Positions 11,619 to 23,900 of a stretch of 64,000 nt of DNA are shown piece after piece. The stretch's first letter is position 1; each line of letters starts with the position of its first letter. This DNA is from Corythucha ciliata (taxonomy: Eukaryota; Arthropoda; Insecta; Hemiptera; Tingidae): positions 68,018,926 through 68,082,925 of the forward strand of contig CM075942.1 in NCBI GenBank assembly GCA_038030265.1. Reading direction: 5' to 3'. The position numbers were made by a program, and so were the translations under genes. The notes beneath the pieces were generated by a model. The model had not been told where the DNA came from and made no database searches. It saw only the letters and a program-made list of their open reading frames with translations.

Positions 11619-12740
11619 GTGAGTATAAAGAAAAGGATTCTGGTCTGTGACAGTCTGCTCTCGAATGATACCGGTCTAGTTGTAAAAATCACTTCATTAT
11701 AACTGAACTGTCCACACTCTGACGAACTCTCGCCCACTCTTGTTAATCGTTGAATGAGCTTCCCCCTTCTATTTAATCTAACAAAAGCAGCTCGTTGAGA
11801 AGAACTGTAAAAACATGGAATATTCAACAATGTGTTGAAATTTAGTTCTGATCGTGAAATAGCACTAGTCTCAAAAAAATAAATAATGAAATGAAATCGT
11901 CAAACTATCACCTTGCTCAAAAGATTTTGGGCGTTTTTTACTTGTTTCTTTGGAGAGAGTGAACAAATCAATCCATTAAATATGAAACCACTGACGGTTC
12001 ATCAGAGTATTGACGGTCTATTGGCGATTGTATCTATCACTTGAGCGCTAGCGTCTAGGTTTGAAACCGGTATTCGCCTTCACTTTTACTGTACATTTTT
12101 GTAAGAATTGCACGACTCGGTCACTTTTTTATAAGACAAATTATGGAAAAGTGAGGCAGGAGTAGTTGGGTGCTAGCGTCGAGCATGCTGAAGAGGGGTT
12201 CCGGGTAGGGCCCGAAATGCATCCATAAAAAAATAAATAAAAAAGGCTGAAAAAGTTCAAGAAAAAGAAGGGAAGAATTGTCAACTTTATAAAAAACAGC
12301 CGACAAGGAGAGAGGAGTTTTTCAACTTAGGAATCAGGAGTACCGGTTTCAGAATTTCTCAAGGAAGGCATAAGAGTTCGTCTACCTTAGCTGCAATCGC
12401 CAATAGGTATACCTGTATTGAAAGAGCAAAGTGGCCAGTCCCGTGGAACCTGGTGTACACAGAATGGAACTCGCAAACTCCCGTTACAGAAAAGTTACTA
12501 GGTTATAGAAAAGTGACTAATAAAATAACATAATTTCCAGGTCTCAAAAGCGACACATGAAAGATCAGCCAGCTGCTTCATCGGACCATTAATTTCCAAA
12601 ATCAAAAATGACGTCGGGCACCTGTGGACTTCACATTCAGTTTTCAGCTTAATTTTGAAGAAGAAAAACTCATTAAATTTGTTTTTCAATCGTTCTTAAG
12701 CACATTTGTTTTTTTCAGATTGAACATGACCTTTTTTGAA
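11619..12740. other. Gene-free interval inside the 5.1 kb element
   Basis: No exon with convincing coding signal follows the GTGAGT donor at 11619. Short open frames at 11615-11830 and 12121-12306 have no recognisable motif. Confidence 0.35.
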
Positions 12741-13063
12741 TATTTAATGAAATATATTTGTAACACTTTTTAAAATTTGATTAAACGATAATTAAAAGAC
12801 AATTAAACGTTAATTAAAAGATAATTAAACGTTAATTAAACGATAATTAAACGACAATTAAACGTCAACTAAACGTCAATTAAACGTTTATTAAATAATA
12901 AATCAAAGATTTTTAAAAGATCAAAAAAACCTTTTATAAAAACATGTTTTCGGATTTGAAAAACGGCCAACAAAATGTTTAATTTGACTATTTTCAAATT
13001 TTTGAAAAAAGTAAAATTAAACGTTTTAAAAAATGTTTTTCAAACCTTTTCTTGCTACTTGGG

Positions 13064-14560
13064 ATATTACCGATTTTTTAATCTAAATTTACCAGGGGAT
13101 TAGCACTTTTCTCAGTTTCAGCTGGAAATTAACTTTTTTCTTTAGTGTTTTCCTCAATATTAGCCGCAAAATAGGGGGACTTTCACGAATTACGATGTTT
13201 TTGTTTCACCATACGCAATGCATGAGCGATTTTCCTCGGTTTACTCGGGAATTAGCGGTTTCTTCACCTATTGCCACAAATTGGCTTTTTTTTTTTTTTC
13301 AATTTCAGCCTGAAAAGCTGCCTTCAGAATCCGCAAATTGGCGTATATTCAGTTTTTGGTGCAAATAAGAATTTTTCTCAATTTCAACCGCGAATTAGCG
13401 CTTTTTTAAAATTGTAGCGGCGACTTGTCGTGGCGTTTCAAACCTGTGAATTAGCGAATTTTCTCAATTTCAGTCACAAATTGGCGTCTGGCGCAATTTC
13501 AGCTGTAAATTGACGATTTTTTCCATTCTTAGCCGCGAATTAGCAATTTTCTCAATTTTTAGGCTTAAAATTAACCTTTCTCTTAATTTTGACCAGGCTG
13601 ATTATTTTATTTTCTAAATATTACCCGCAAATTAGCGGGTTTTCACATTATACCACCGCATTAGCAATTTTATAAAACCTCTATAGATATAGATTATTGC
13701 TTCTTTTCAGTTCTAGCCGTGAATTAGCGTAATTTTTATCATTGTACTATAGCCATGCATGAATTTGCCATTTTTCTGATTTTAGCCACAAAAATGCCTT
13801 CAGAAGGTACGAATTTTAATTATAAATGTAAATTTTTTTTTTCAAACCAAAAAATGTAGATCTATCAATCATCATTTTTAAATTATAAATCTCACGACAC
13901 TTAATTCGTGAATTATTGATGTTTCTCAATTTTAAGCGAATTTTCGCTTTTTCTAAATTTTAGCAGCGTGGTAGCATCTCCATGCAACCTGTGCATTATC
14001 TACTGAATTTTGTCAATTTTTGCCAAGAATCGGCGTTTGACTCAATTTAAGCTGCAAATTAACAATTTTTCCCATTTTTAAATGAGCATTAACACTTTTC
14101 CCCCAATTTGAAGTGAAAATTAACGTTTTTCTTAATTCTAGCTGCGCTAATTGTTGATTTTTTCAATTTTTGCCGCGGATTAGTGGTTTTGTTCATTTTG
14201 TATCCGCGAATTAACGTTTTTCCATAACTCTATATATCTGCAAATTGCAAATTAGCGATTTTTCCCAATTTCAGTGTGAAATAGCTTTTTGTGTTAATTT
14301 TGCGTCCATTCAGCATCCTATTCCCTTTTTCTTACGCGAATGGGCGATTTTACGCCATTTCAGTTGTAAATTTGCCATTTTTGGCCAATTTTAACCTGAA
14401 AGCGTCTTTTATTTGTCAATATTATAGCGTGTTTTCTCAACTTTACACAAAACGTTTTGCGTTGATTTTCACAATTCATTCGTAGAATGGCCTCCATGTA
14501 GCGGGAATCAGCGATTTTTTTCTTAATTTTAGTCTGGACGTTGCATCGCGAGACCACGAA
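13064..14560. repeat. Degenerate AT-rich array, type A
   Basis: Same loose unit as 644-1572 (AATTAGCG, T-run, CTCAATTTTAGCC). The block at about 14300-14430 corresponds in unit order to 1440-1560 and 6405-6540. Confidence 0.72.
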
Positions 14561-14984
14561 TCAGCCATTAGCGAATTAGCCAAATTAGCAAACCATGGCT
14601 ATCCGGGGTTCCCCGTGACAGTTCGCTGGCTGGGTTGTGGGGCAAAACTAGCCAAATTAGCAAATTTGACCCCGGACATTTCGCAACCCTACTCATGCGA
14701 CGCGTTTGGCATCTTGGGGCGATCTGTTCTGACGTTCGATTGTTGGCTGGACGCACTAAAAAAATGACAGTGAACAAGAGCAAGACGCTTGCGTGTTCCA
14801 CAAATCCAGCTCTTGGGTAATTGGTAATTGAAAAAGTAATTCAATTACAGTAATTGTAATTTGTAATTATTCGTGGAAGTGAAAAGTAATTGGTAATTTG
14901 TAATTAATCCGCTTTTTTGGAAGTAATTTGTAATTCGTAATTAATTACTCAAAAAGCTGTAATTTGCCCACCCCTGTCGGCAAG

Positions 14985-15817
14985 GTTCAAAAATATAAAT
15001 ACAATCTAAATTATAGTAAATTACTTACCTTGTCAGCTACAGGAATGCTGGGGCAGTATGGCAGGGGGTGGACTGATTTCTGATACCTGTGAAGACTTAC
15101 ATTTCTCTTCCGTATGCACGCCTGTGCCTCTTCGTGATGAAGAGGGACATGATCGACAATGTCCGTTTAAGCATTGCTAAGGGGTTTAAACCATTTTGTG
15201 CTACTAATTAAACACTAAATTCAGATTAGCGTTTTCCCTGAAAATTGAGGGGTTTATACCTCCAGCAACAGTTTTGAGTACTGTCACACCAAAGAGAGGA
15301 AAGTGGCTGACCCTTTGTTATACCGCCCCATCCTTTAAGTATAAATAATAAACATGTTTACAAAAACATTATTGTTAACACGATTATGTAACTCTCGGAG
15401 ATAAGAACGAGGCTTAATCCCTTAATCCACTTTGTCCTAAAAAAAATTGATAGCCGATTGATATCAGAGGGAAGGGTGTGGGGGGGGGGTTGAAAATAGC
15501 CGTTGAAGTTACAAAAAATCGACAAAATACGCCAGCATTGTTGAATATCTCGAAATTCAGAATAATTTTCACCCTATTCACTCCCGAAAATCTGACCAAT
15601 CTCGAGACGTTGTTAGGGGGGCAACAAGGGGGTTGAGAAACCGCCGAGTTCTTCCAACCGCCAGCTGCCGTTGCTATTTTGATGATAGGAATTAGACGCA
15701 AATCTTGCGTTGCGACAGGTAATAGCTTTTTCTTACAACAGATGTAGATTTAATACCGAAAATTATTTACAAAGAAATAACTTATAAATTAATACTTATT
15801 TTGATTTCTTTCAACTG
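14985..15817. other. Gene-free interval
   Basis: No coding region or named repeat was recognised. A G9 run lies near 15480. Confidence 0.35.
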
Positions 15818-15820
15818 TTA

Positions 15821-16026
15821 GGGCGCTTTCACACTTGAGATTCCGGCATCCGATTCCCGAATTGAGAATACTAAAAATACAATACGGCAAACGCGCTCAT
15901 TCTCAATTAAGATTCCGGTATCGGATACTAAAAGTATGCGATTGCAGAATCTTAAGTGTGAAGGAGCGCCTTGACTGTAAGTGTACTTTTAGTTCGGATA
16001 CCAGAATCTCAAGTTTGAAAACGGCC
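15821..16026. mobile_element. PIF/Harbinger-like MITE, 206 bp
   Basis: The left end reads GGGCGCTTTCACACTTGAGA and the right end, read inward, GGCCGTTTTCAAACTTGAGA. The similarity extends on through ATTC(C/T)GG(C/T)ATCCGA. TTA flanks both sides (15818-15820 and 16027-16029), the 3-bp duplication typical of PIF/Harbinger. A partial inner inverted copy (TTAAGTGTGAAGGAGCGCC) sits at about 15952-15970. Confidence 0.72.
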
Positions 16027-16029
16027 TTA

Positions 16030-16792
16030 CGATTTCACTACTTTTAAGTCTACAGCGGACATTTTGCTCAATTAAATCAAGGACATGACCATTACAAGCA
16101 TTATACCATAAATTGGGACAGCATTGGTAATTATTATTAACCTATTGTCTCCAGTAAAGCGATCATCACCGAAGCTTAAAAACATTTATTACCTGATCGG
16201 GGTTTGCTAAAAAGCGATTCATCTATTCGTCTTTATACATTTTTATTTTATTTACTAACACGAATTGGTCATTTTTCGCACATCGAAGCTTTCCCATGAT
16301 TGTAAAAAGGAAAGAGGATGACTTACAGGAGCCCTTGGAGTAATGGCTCAGTTCGGATGGAAGTTTGCAAATTGTGCAGTTCGAAACCTTTATCTATCTT
16401 GTTGAAATTGTTTTTAGTGGAAATCGCTATTTTACTGCTATTTAGATGCGAGTCCTTCGTATTCCAGATCAAATGTATATGTTAAACAGGTTTTTAAATA
16501 TCGTTAATCGCACTTCATGGAGATTTTGGGGTTTATATTGGAAACAATTCTGCCCAGTATTCACCTTCACGTACCGAGGTTTTGACGGCTCATTTTTGGA
16601 GCTCTGTGGTTAATTATTCGAGAGCTCGTTGGAATGCAGGTGAACAAACAATCATATCAACTTTTTTCATATCACCCACTTTTTAAAAACGGTGACTAGC
16701 GTAAGTTTTGTTAAAATTTCCTATTATGCGCAGTTTCTATTCCTCTTCGATTTGAATAAAAAAAAAAATTATGAACGGCTAGATCCTTGGAA
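16030..16792 (-). other. Candidate 3' UTR of the KCTD-like gene
   Basis: This lies directly downstream (minus strand) of the stop at 16793-16795. Minus-strand AATAAA motifs occur at about 16240-16256 (two overlapping) and about 16181, which would give a 3' UTR of roughly 550-610 nt. This is inferred from the motifs only. Confidence 0.35.
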
Positions 16793-17032
16793 TCATGCAG
16801 GAGGCGACGACTTGCGAACCAACAGGTACTCGGAAAATTGTTGACCTTCGACTCCACCACCGTTGCTTCCCACCACTTTAAAGCCGGCGTTCAAAAGTCG
16901 CGTGATGGCTTGAACCGAATTCAACTTACAGTAGCCGTTCAACGGGAAACGAATAACATGTCGGGCGTCGGTTTGGGTCCAAGCTGCTCCGCAGCGAGCG
17001 TCCATTGCCGCTTGTCCAGTTTCTGGAAAAAC
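16793..17032 (-). CDS. KCTD1/KCTD15-like protein, last coding exon
   Basis: Coding is on the minus strand, acceptor CTGCCAG at 17033-17039, and 79 codons then TGA (16793-16795). It encodes VFPETGQ...HVIRFPLNGYCKLNSVQ...GFKVVGSNGGG...QFSEYLL, the conserved C-terminal domain of KCTD1/KCTD15 after the BTB domain. Vertebrate KCTD1/15 act as transcriptional co-repressors (for example of AP-2 factors) and assemble as pentamers; that is family knowledge, not seen here. The protein ends shortly after QFSEYLLVRKSSPPA, without the SUMO-site tail of vertebrate KCTD1. The exon starts in phase 0, matching the donor at 17133. The preceding intron is only 101 bp. Confidence 0.93.
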   Translation of the reverse strand, partial: VFPETGQAAMDARCGAAWTQTDARHVIRFPLNGYCKLNSVQAITRLLNAGFKVVGSNGGGVEGQQFSEYLLVRKSSPPA

Positions 17033-17133
17033 CTGGCAGAATAGACGACCAAAAAAAAAAAAAAAAACAAACAAAAAAAACGGTGAACGAGTAAAGTGAC
17101 GCGGATGGGTGTGGGGGGGGGGAGTTAATTTAC

Positions 17134-17306
17134 CTCGTCTAATAGAGCCCTATCACCCGAAAGCATGATCCTTTCTCCCAAATCGGGGCTCACATGAACG
17201 GCAACGCACTCAAAAGTATCCAGAGCAGGTTTCTCGGTGGTACCGTTTCGAATCACTCCTTTTTTGCGTCTGTCGTCTTTCATTTGTTCAAGTTGCTGTA
17301 CCATGG
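17134..17306 (-). CDS. KCTD1/KCTD15-like protein, penultimate exon
   Basis: Acceptor TTGTTTCAG ends at 17307 and donor GTAAAT begins at 17133. The exon starts with the last two bases of a Pro codon, then MVQQLEQMKDD, a charged linker, and VAVHVSPDLGERIMLSGDRA ending LLDE, the signature of the KCTD1/15 post-BTB domain (family: RVAPDLGERITLSGDK). Its phase fits exactly with the exon at 52378-52583, whose last base is the first C of that Pro codon. The intron between them is 35,071 bp and carries the transposons described in this annotation. Confidence 0.93.
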
Positions 17307-17319
17307 CTGAAACAAGCAA

Positions 17320-18645
17320 TATACATTTTTATGAAAGAAAAACTGCCTGAAGTGAAAAAGTCACATCATAATTTATTTACCCCTCCCCACCCATGCTACT
17401 CGATCGCACTGTACTCCCCAAAAAGTTGGTTAAAAACTTCTTTTGTCAACAAAATTTAAGGTTTACTTTTTACAACGGAATTTTTAAAAATGAAAGTCTT
17501 ATACGGCTCGTACTACCTTCTGATGGGTGGCCAAAGGATCTTTTAAACGATTTTGTTCATATTTTATACAAGGAATTAAAACAAATATCAAAAAAATTAA
17601 ACGGTAAGAAATCAACCCGTTATGTGTAGGTATATTATAAAATAAAAATGGAAGAGATGAATTAAAAACGTTCAAAACCGCCTGAGGCAGTTCAAGCTTG
17701 AAAGACGTAGCTCCTGCCACCGCATTACGCGTCGTTTTCTCCATCATAGCTCATACCCAGGAATTAAGCAATTATTAATCAAAACGCCTAACAAGTAGTT
17801 AACTTTTTTCCTTACAGAGTCAGGTTTTTTCATTGGCTATTTTGTGTGTTGCTAATGAGAGGGAGAAAGAAAGAGATGAATGTATAATTCCAACTGATTA
17901 TTTAAATAATATGTCACCCTCGAATACAGTTGACGTGATAACGTTTCGATAGGTTATAAGTGTTCCCGTTAATTATTAGTCCGTATGCACAACTTTTCTC
18001 ATTACTTGCATAACTAGAGCGCAAGGTTCAAAATTTTAACTCAAAACTAAAGTAAAAAGCTTAAGGCTAAGCACGAAAAATATGTTTTTTTTTTCTTTCT
18101 TTCTTTCCTTCCTTTTTTTGCGCTTTATGGACTAGCACCAACGACGTGAACCTTATTTTTTTTGTTTTGTTCTTCGTCATTCCTCTCCCCGTAAGCCATT
18201 CCTGCGTCAATCTCTTCAAAACCAACCGTCGCCCCTCTTAGGGTCTTTTTTAGCTTAAGGGCAATGTGTGAAATGGCTCTCTTTTTATTTTTTTTATTTT
18301 TTCATCTCTCTCCTTTTCAACCGCCTCAGGGTGAATGCCTGGGCACCACCTCATTTCCTAAAGTTCTTTGTCGCCTTTAGGTATGTTGACGTAATCTTTG
18401 CATAAATCACTAATAACGTTTCAAAATTAAGCGAGGAAACTTCTCGTTTATACGTCGAAAGAAATGATTATTTAAAAAAACAAAAAAAAACGATGTGTGC
18501 CAAAATTGGAAGAAGAAAAAGAAAAAAAAAAAACTATTACATGCACGAAAACGGAAAACCTCTTCATTAGAAATCGTTAGGGTCAATCATCATGATTCGA
18601 GAAATACTCGAATTCGAAAAGGTGACTGTCGAAACGTGGTGGTCA
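17320..18645. other. Intronic sequence without recognised gene
   Basis: Includes a T/C-rich tract near 18060-18120. From about 18646 a hAT-like start (CAGTAGCGGACTGTGG) and text akin to 3825-3860 (GGTTTTTGCGCC...ATACCATTTTCGCAGA) indicate an old dispersed repeat to about 18790. Confidence 0.35.
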
Positions 18646-18860
18646 GTAGCGGACTGTGGTGGGCGGGTGAGAGAGGGGGGGGCGGACCGCCCCGGGGCAC
18701 TTTAATAAAAATTTAAACACCAATTTCGAGGGTTTTTGCGCCATAAAATACCATTTTCGCAGATCTGAATCAACTAAAAAGGATTTTGTTTCTTTTTTTC
18801 TTCAGATTTTCCTTCTCTGAAAAAAAAAACAAACCTGAAATCCCCAGCTTAACCCGTTAA

Positions 18861-19999
18861 GGGTCCTCCTAATTTGCCGAATGAAGAAAAGCTTGCCGAA
18901 TGAGCCATTAACATTTTTTCATGATCCCCAAACTCCACACCTGACATGGTCCAAGTACTTGCCAAAAGATGCCAGTGCGAATTATGGAATTACTCGAAAA
19001 GTACTAGTACTTCTTCCCGTACATGCCGAATGAAGAAAAGATTGCCGAATGAGTCATTAACATTTTTTCATGATCCCCAAACTCCATACCTGACATGTTC
19101 CGAGTACTTGCCAAAAGATGCCAGTGCGAATTATGTAATTACTCGAATAGTACTAGTACTTCTCACTGTGAGGTAACTTGCCGAATGAAGAAAAGCTTGC
19201 CGAATGAGCCTTTAAAGTTTTTTCATGATCCTCAAACTCGGCACCTGACATGCCTCGTGTACTTGCCAAAAGATGCCGGTGCGAATTATGTAATAACTCG
19301 AAAAGTACTAGTACATCTTCCCGCGCGGTAACTTGCCGAATGAAGAAAAGCTTGCCGAATGAGTCATTAAAATTTTGTGATGATCTCCAAACTCAACACT
19401 TGACATGTTTCGAGTACTTGCCAACAGATGTCAGTGCGAATTATGTAATAACTCGAAAAGTACTAATAAATTGCAAAATAAATTGCTTGAAAATTGTTTA
19501 CCACTAAAACCTACCAAGCAGCTTCACTGATAATTTTCACTTTAATAGTATTTCTCGGCAAGTCACGAGTGGTATCAAGGGGAACCCGAAAAATCTTATT
19601 CCAACGGGAACGGGAGACCCATCAGAGTTTGGCTCAACTATTGGCGATTGTAGCTATCATTAGCGGCGCTAGTGTCGTTTGATAATGAAACCAGTACCCC
19701 CCCCCCTATATGTTAAATGATAACAAGTTTTGTGTTTTTTTAAAGTGTTTTTTCGGGGTCATCGTCCGTAACGATAATGGTGATCATGAAAAAATGTTAA
19801 TGCCTCATTCGGTAAACTTTTCTTCATTCGGCAAGTTACCTCACAGGGAGAAGTACTAGAACTTTTCGAGTAATTGCTTAATTCGCACTGGCATCTGTTG
19901 GCAAGTACTTGGAACAAGTCAGGGGTTGAGTTTCGGGATCATGAAAAAATTTTAAAGGTTCATTCGGCAAGCTTTTCTTCATTCGGCAAATTAGGCGAC
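18861..19999. mobile_element. MITE with four 150-155 bp tandem repeats and an inverted end copy
   Basis: Four head-to-tail copies (CATGATC...CAAACTC at about 18920, 19070, 19225, 19378) are followed, after about 320 bp, by one inverted copy at 19790-19990. The outer ends are inverted repeats: left GGGTCCTCCTAATTTGCCGA, right read inward GGGTCGCCTAATTTGCCGAA. Flanks CCCGTTAA and CCCATTAA agree in 7 of 8 bases, suggesting an 8-bp target duplication. The left TIR resembles that of the MITE at 50566-50847. Confidence 0.7.
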
Positions 20000-20009
20000 C
20001 CACCCATTA

Positions 20010-20385
20010 ACGCCCAACGTTGCGCATACGCAACATTAATTTTTATTTTTTCCTGTTCGATTTAAGAGGACGAATACGTTCCGAAAAAGGCTCTTAGTGA
20101 TTGACTTGGGTGTGTTCTCGGTTACAAAAATCATGGAAGTACTCCATAACTCGAATAAACATTTTTTAACAATTTTTGAATAACATAATTTTCTGGCCTC
20201 CCTGCACCCGCCAAGTGAATTTCATTTCTCGAGCTCAGAATTTTTATTTCGGGCCAAATTCTTTCCTGAACATCAATTTCGGAGGCATGCCTATGAATAT
20301 GCGTGTACATTGCACTCGGTTTCTCATTACACGTTGTGCAAATCAGTCGAAAAAATTAATGTTGCGTTCACGCAACGTTGGGCGT
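20010..20385. mobile_element. MITE, about 376 bp
   Basis: Inverted ends share ACGCCCAACGTTGCG, then a 3-bp difference, then ACGCAACATTAATTTTT, over about 35 bp. The right end at about 20350-20385 is the reverse complement of the left at 20010-20044. Each arm contains its own small palindrome (GTTGCG..CGCAAC). Confidence 0.7.
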
Positions 20386-20950
20386 CTGCGTGGTCAGATC
20401 TTTTTCCCCTCCTAGTGAAACTTCTTAAATCATCAGGTTGAAAGTTATCAAACCTTGATAAAAGGAAGTTTCTCCTGAACATATCTGAGTTCCTGAGTGC
20501 GTTTTCTCGCCATTTTAGAGTTTTCTGACGTAAGTTTTAAACTTTATTCAAGGTAAGTTTGTGCTGTACGTTACAATGACAATTCCGTCGTTAATGTTCT
20601 CACAAATCATGAACACGTTCACCCCCCCCCCCTTAAGACCACCCAACGGTTTAGCAGGAAGCAAACAAAGAGACTCCCGATCGAGCAACCCAACATACTT
20701 CAGATGTACAGTACGGGGATGGGTGGGGTAGATCTACACGCCAAAGGAATCGCCAACTACCGTATCCGCGTGAGAGGAAAAAAATGATGCTGGCCATTGT
20801 TTGTGAACGCTATCGATTAGTGCTGTCGTAAATGCTTGGAAGCGTCTCAATTTGACTCAGCGCAAACCAATATCGCAAGTTGATTTTCGCTCTGCGATTG
20901 AAAATTCATAGCTCAGGTCGACAACTGAAGGGCAATCTATCAGTAAATGC
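20386..20950 (-). other. Probable LINE 3' untranslated region and flank
   Basis: Downstream (minus strand) of the LINE ORF2. About 20690-20950 still contains sequence expected just after the broken ORF2 end (see below). A C10 tract at about 20622-20631 may lie at the element border. No poly-A tail or clear target duplication was identified. Confidence 0.35.
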
Positions 20951-23900
20951 TCAAGAGATAACTCCCCTCCACACGCAGCACACCGCTGCACTCGCTGGGT
21001 GCGTCAGGCGTGTGTGACCAATACGGAGCCTAGTAATCACTACCCCATCGCGCCTGGAGCAGTTCCCAACTGACAAGCCTCTCACGTTTGGTTTAAAACG
21101 CTTCAGTCCCCCACCACTGGCTGTCCACCTCCTCTGCCAAAGGCGACGGAGGTGTGCCTTGGTGGCCGTTTTGGCGTCTCTGGCGGGGACGGCCATCGTT
21201 TGGTCCGGGTTCCCGGACGCGGCTTGCTTCGCAGCAGCGTCTGCTTTATCATTTCCGGTGAGCCCGATATGGCTTGGGATCCATACGAAAACAACGTCCC
21301 CACCAGTCGAACGTATTCTCTCGAGTTGGGCAAGCATATCCAAAATCTGTGGGTCCGTCGAGAACTGATCCAGGCCCTTCAGAGCACTCTGGGAGTCCGT
21401 ACATATTAGAATGTGTGAGCCATCAGGACATATGTCAAGTGCCCGGCATATAGCATATAATTCCGCCGTATAAATACTTGCGTGAGGAGCAAGTGTCCAT
21501 GAATGGACAGCGTCCCCCAGCACGACTGCACATCCCACACCCGAGTCCAACCGTGACCCGTCGGTGTACACGGGTGTGAAGTCCACGAAACGCTTAAGCA
21601 ATTCGCGAAATCCCACCCGATAGACGACGGGCGGGGTGTTTATGCCATGAGTGAAGTGCGATGGGGTAGCCCGTACTCCAGCCGCATAGTTCAGGGTTAA
21701 TTGCACCCTGCGTAACGTAAGGGGCATCTCCCCGGCGGCGCAGTACAGACTTTGGACGGGGCTAGTCCTAAATGCCCCTGTCACCACTCGGAGGCCTGCG
21801 TTAAACACTTTATCCAGAGCCGCAAGGCAAGTTCTCCGAGCCGATCCGTAGATCGGGGCTCCATAATCCAGTTTCGATCTGACCAGGGCATCGAAGAGTT
21901 TAATGAGTACTCTCTGTTCAACGCCCCAGTTCAGATTTGCCAACGTCTTGACGGCATTTAATGATTTTTTACTTCTCGCGCTCAGGTCGGCAATATGAGG
22001 CTGCCATCGTAGTGCCCTGTCGAAAATCAAGCCGAGAAATCTGGTGCTATCTTGGAAAACTAGAGGTACACCATTCAGGCGGAGAGTGGGATCATAATGG
22101 GGCCTCCGTCTCCTGCAGAAGTGGACGCAAGTGGTCTTTTCTGTGTTAAATTTGAAACCATGTCTCTCGGCCTGAGCGACGAGGGTGTTTATTGCCGATT
22201 GCGCTGCCGATTCTACCTCACTTAGGTCTCTTCCGGAGAGGAAGATACCTAAGTCGTCAACATATATAGAATATTTTATATTTTCAGGAACGCACTCGGC
22301 AATTATGTTGACGGCAATAAGAAAGAGTGTGCAGCTGAGAACGGATCCTTGAGGGATACCGTTCTCGAGCACATGTTGTGCCGTCAACACCGACCCCAGT
22401 CTAACACGGAATCTTCTGCTACTCAAAAAGCTGGAAATAAACTTGAGAAGTTTTCCGCAGAAGCCCCACTGATGGAGTTTCCTCAAGACGCCAAATCTCC
22501 ACGTCGTGTCATAAGCCCGTTCGAGGTCGAAGAACACGCCTATAGTGCAGTGATGGTGCAGAAAGGCGTGCTGAATTTCGGCCTCTACTAGGGCCAGCTG
22601 GTCTAACGTTGAGCGGTTCTTTCGGAAACCCCCCTGGTATTGGCTCAGGAGACCACGGGACTCCAGCTCATAAACAAGCCGGTAGTTTACCATGGACTCC
22701 ATCACCTTTCCCAGGCAACTTCTTAGTGATATAGGGCGGTAACTATCTACTAGACTGGGATCTTTTCCTCTTTTAAGGATGGGTACAATGACAGCTTCAC
22801 GCCATGCTTCAGGATACTCGCCGGTATCCCAAATTTCTTTATATACAGCCAGTAAATTTGTCTGCATGGGGTTGCTTAAATTTTTCAACATTATATTTGG
22901 GGTACCATCGAGGCCTGGACTAGAGTTACGGGAACTCCGAAGAGCTCTGGCAAGCTCAATGGGAGTGAACGGTAGGTTGTACCGTTCATAATCGACTTGG
23001 GAGTCGAAGACAGTCAGTTCCTGTTCCTCCGCTTCTTTAATTGTCTGGAATTCCTGTGTATAGGCAGCTGAACTAGATGCACACTCGAAGTGAATCGCAA
23101 GTAGCTCCGCCACCACACCAGGCTCCCTCTCATAATCATTGTTGTTACGGAGGATGGGAACTTGTGGGCGAGGATAGCGGCCAGTAAAGGCCCGAACGCG
23201 TTCCCACACCTCCCTCACCGATGTGCTCGCCGATATTTTCCCGGCATAGTCAGCGAGAGAGGCGCGGCGTGCTTCTTTAATTATTCTTCTTTCATGGGCC
23301 CGGGAAAGTCGAAATCTGGCCAAGCTATTCTCGTCAGGATGTCTTCGGAGCTCCCTTAGGGCTCTTTTTTTCTGGCGGTTAGCTGCCGCACACTCAGGCG
23401 TCCACCAGGGTACCGGCCGCTTGACCGGTTTTCCACCCCGGCGTCGCATCGAGGCCGCAGTTGCCTTCAGAATAGCCGAGGTAAAAAATTCAGCGTCGTC
23501 AGCAGGGTCCCCTGTTAGGGAAACTGTCTGAAGCTGGTCACTGAAAAGAGCCCAGTCCGCTGACCTTGTCTCCCAGGATGGTGGTGACACGTAGTTTACG
23601 GAAGGCACATCGGAAGTCAAGAATAACGGCAGATGGTCGCTTCCAAGCAGCTCACCACCCACAGACCACTGTATCCTCGTCGCTAAAACTGGGGACGCAA
23701 AGGCAAGGTCAATGCAGCTGAAGCGGCCCGACCTGGCCTCAAATCGCGTCCCTTCTGTGCCATTCAAGAGAACCAATCGGGAGTCGCCTATTACGTCCTC
23801 CAGGCGGTCACCTGATGGAGATGTCCAAGTGGATCCCCACCAGACATTGTGGGCGTTAAAGTCGCCCAACAACAGCACCGGTGGAGGCAATTGGTCGATT

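Larger units (their letters stand above)
7987..13063. mobile_element. TIR element of 5.1 kb with CCCAAGTAGCAA termini
   Basis: The left end reads CCCAAGTAGCAAAGG and the right end, read inward, CCCAAGTAGCAAGAA. Subterminal zones are rich in TTAAACG/AAACGTTTAAT repeats (8010-8200 and 12760-13050), strongest at the right. The flanks are two halves of one type A array, with AT on each side, so the target duplication may be only 2 bp or may be decayed. Cargo includes a 238-bp MITE, a 1.25 kb hAT-like MITE and DUF4806-like exons. The superfamily is not identified. Confidence 0.68.
7244..14976. mobile_element. hAT-like element (7.7 kb with nested insertions)
   Basis: TIRs are CAGGGCTGGGCAGTAATTG on the left and, read inward from the right, CAGGGGTGGGCAAATTACAG. 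An exact 8-bp duplication TCGGCAAG flanks both sides (7236-7243 and 14977-14984). Subterminal GTAATTTGTAATT-type repeats fill about 7260-7400 and 14815-14965. The inside is type A array (7740-7986 and 13064-14560), interrupted by the 5077-bp element at 7987-13063. Without that insert it would be about 2.65 kb, similar to the other array-filled hAT-like elements here. No transposase was found. Confidence 0.82.
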
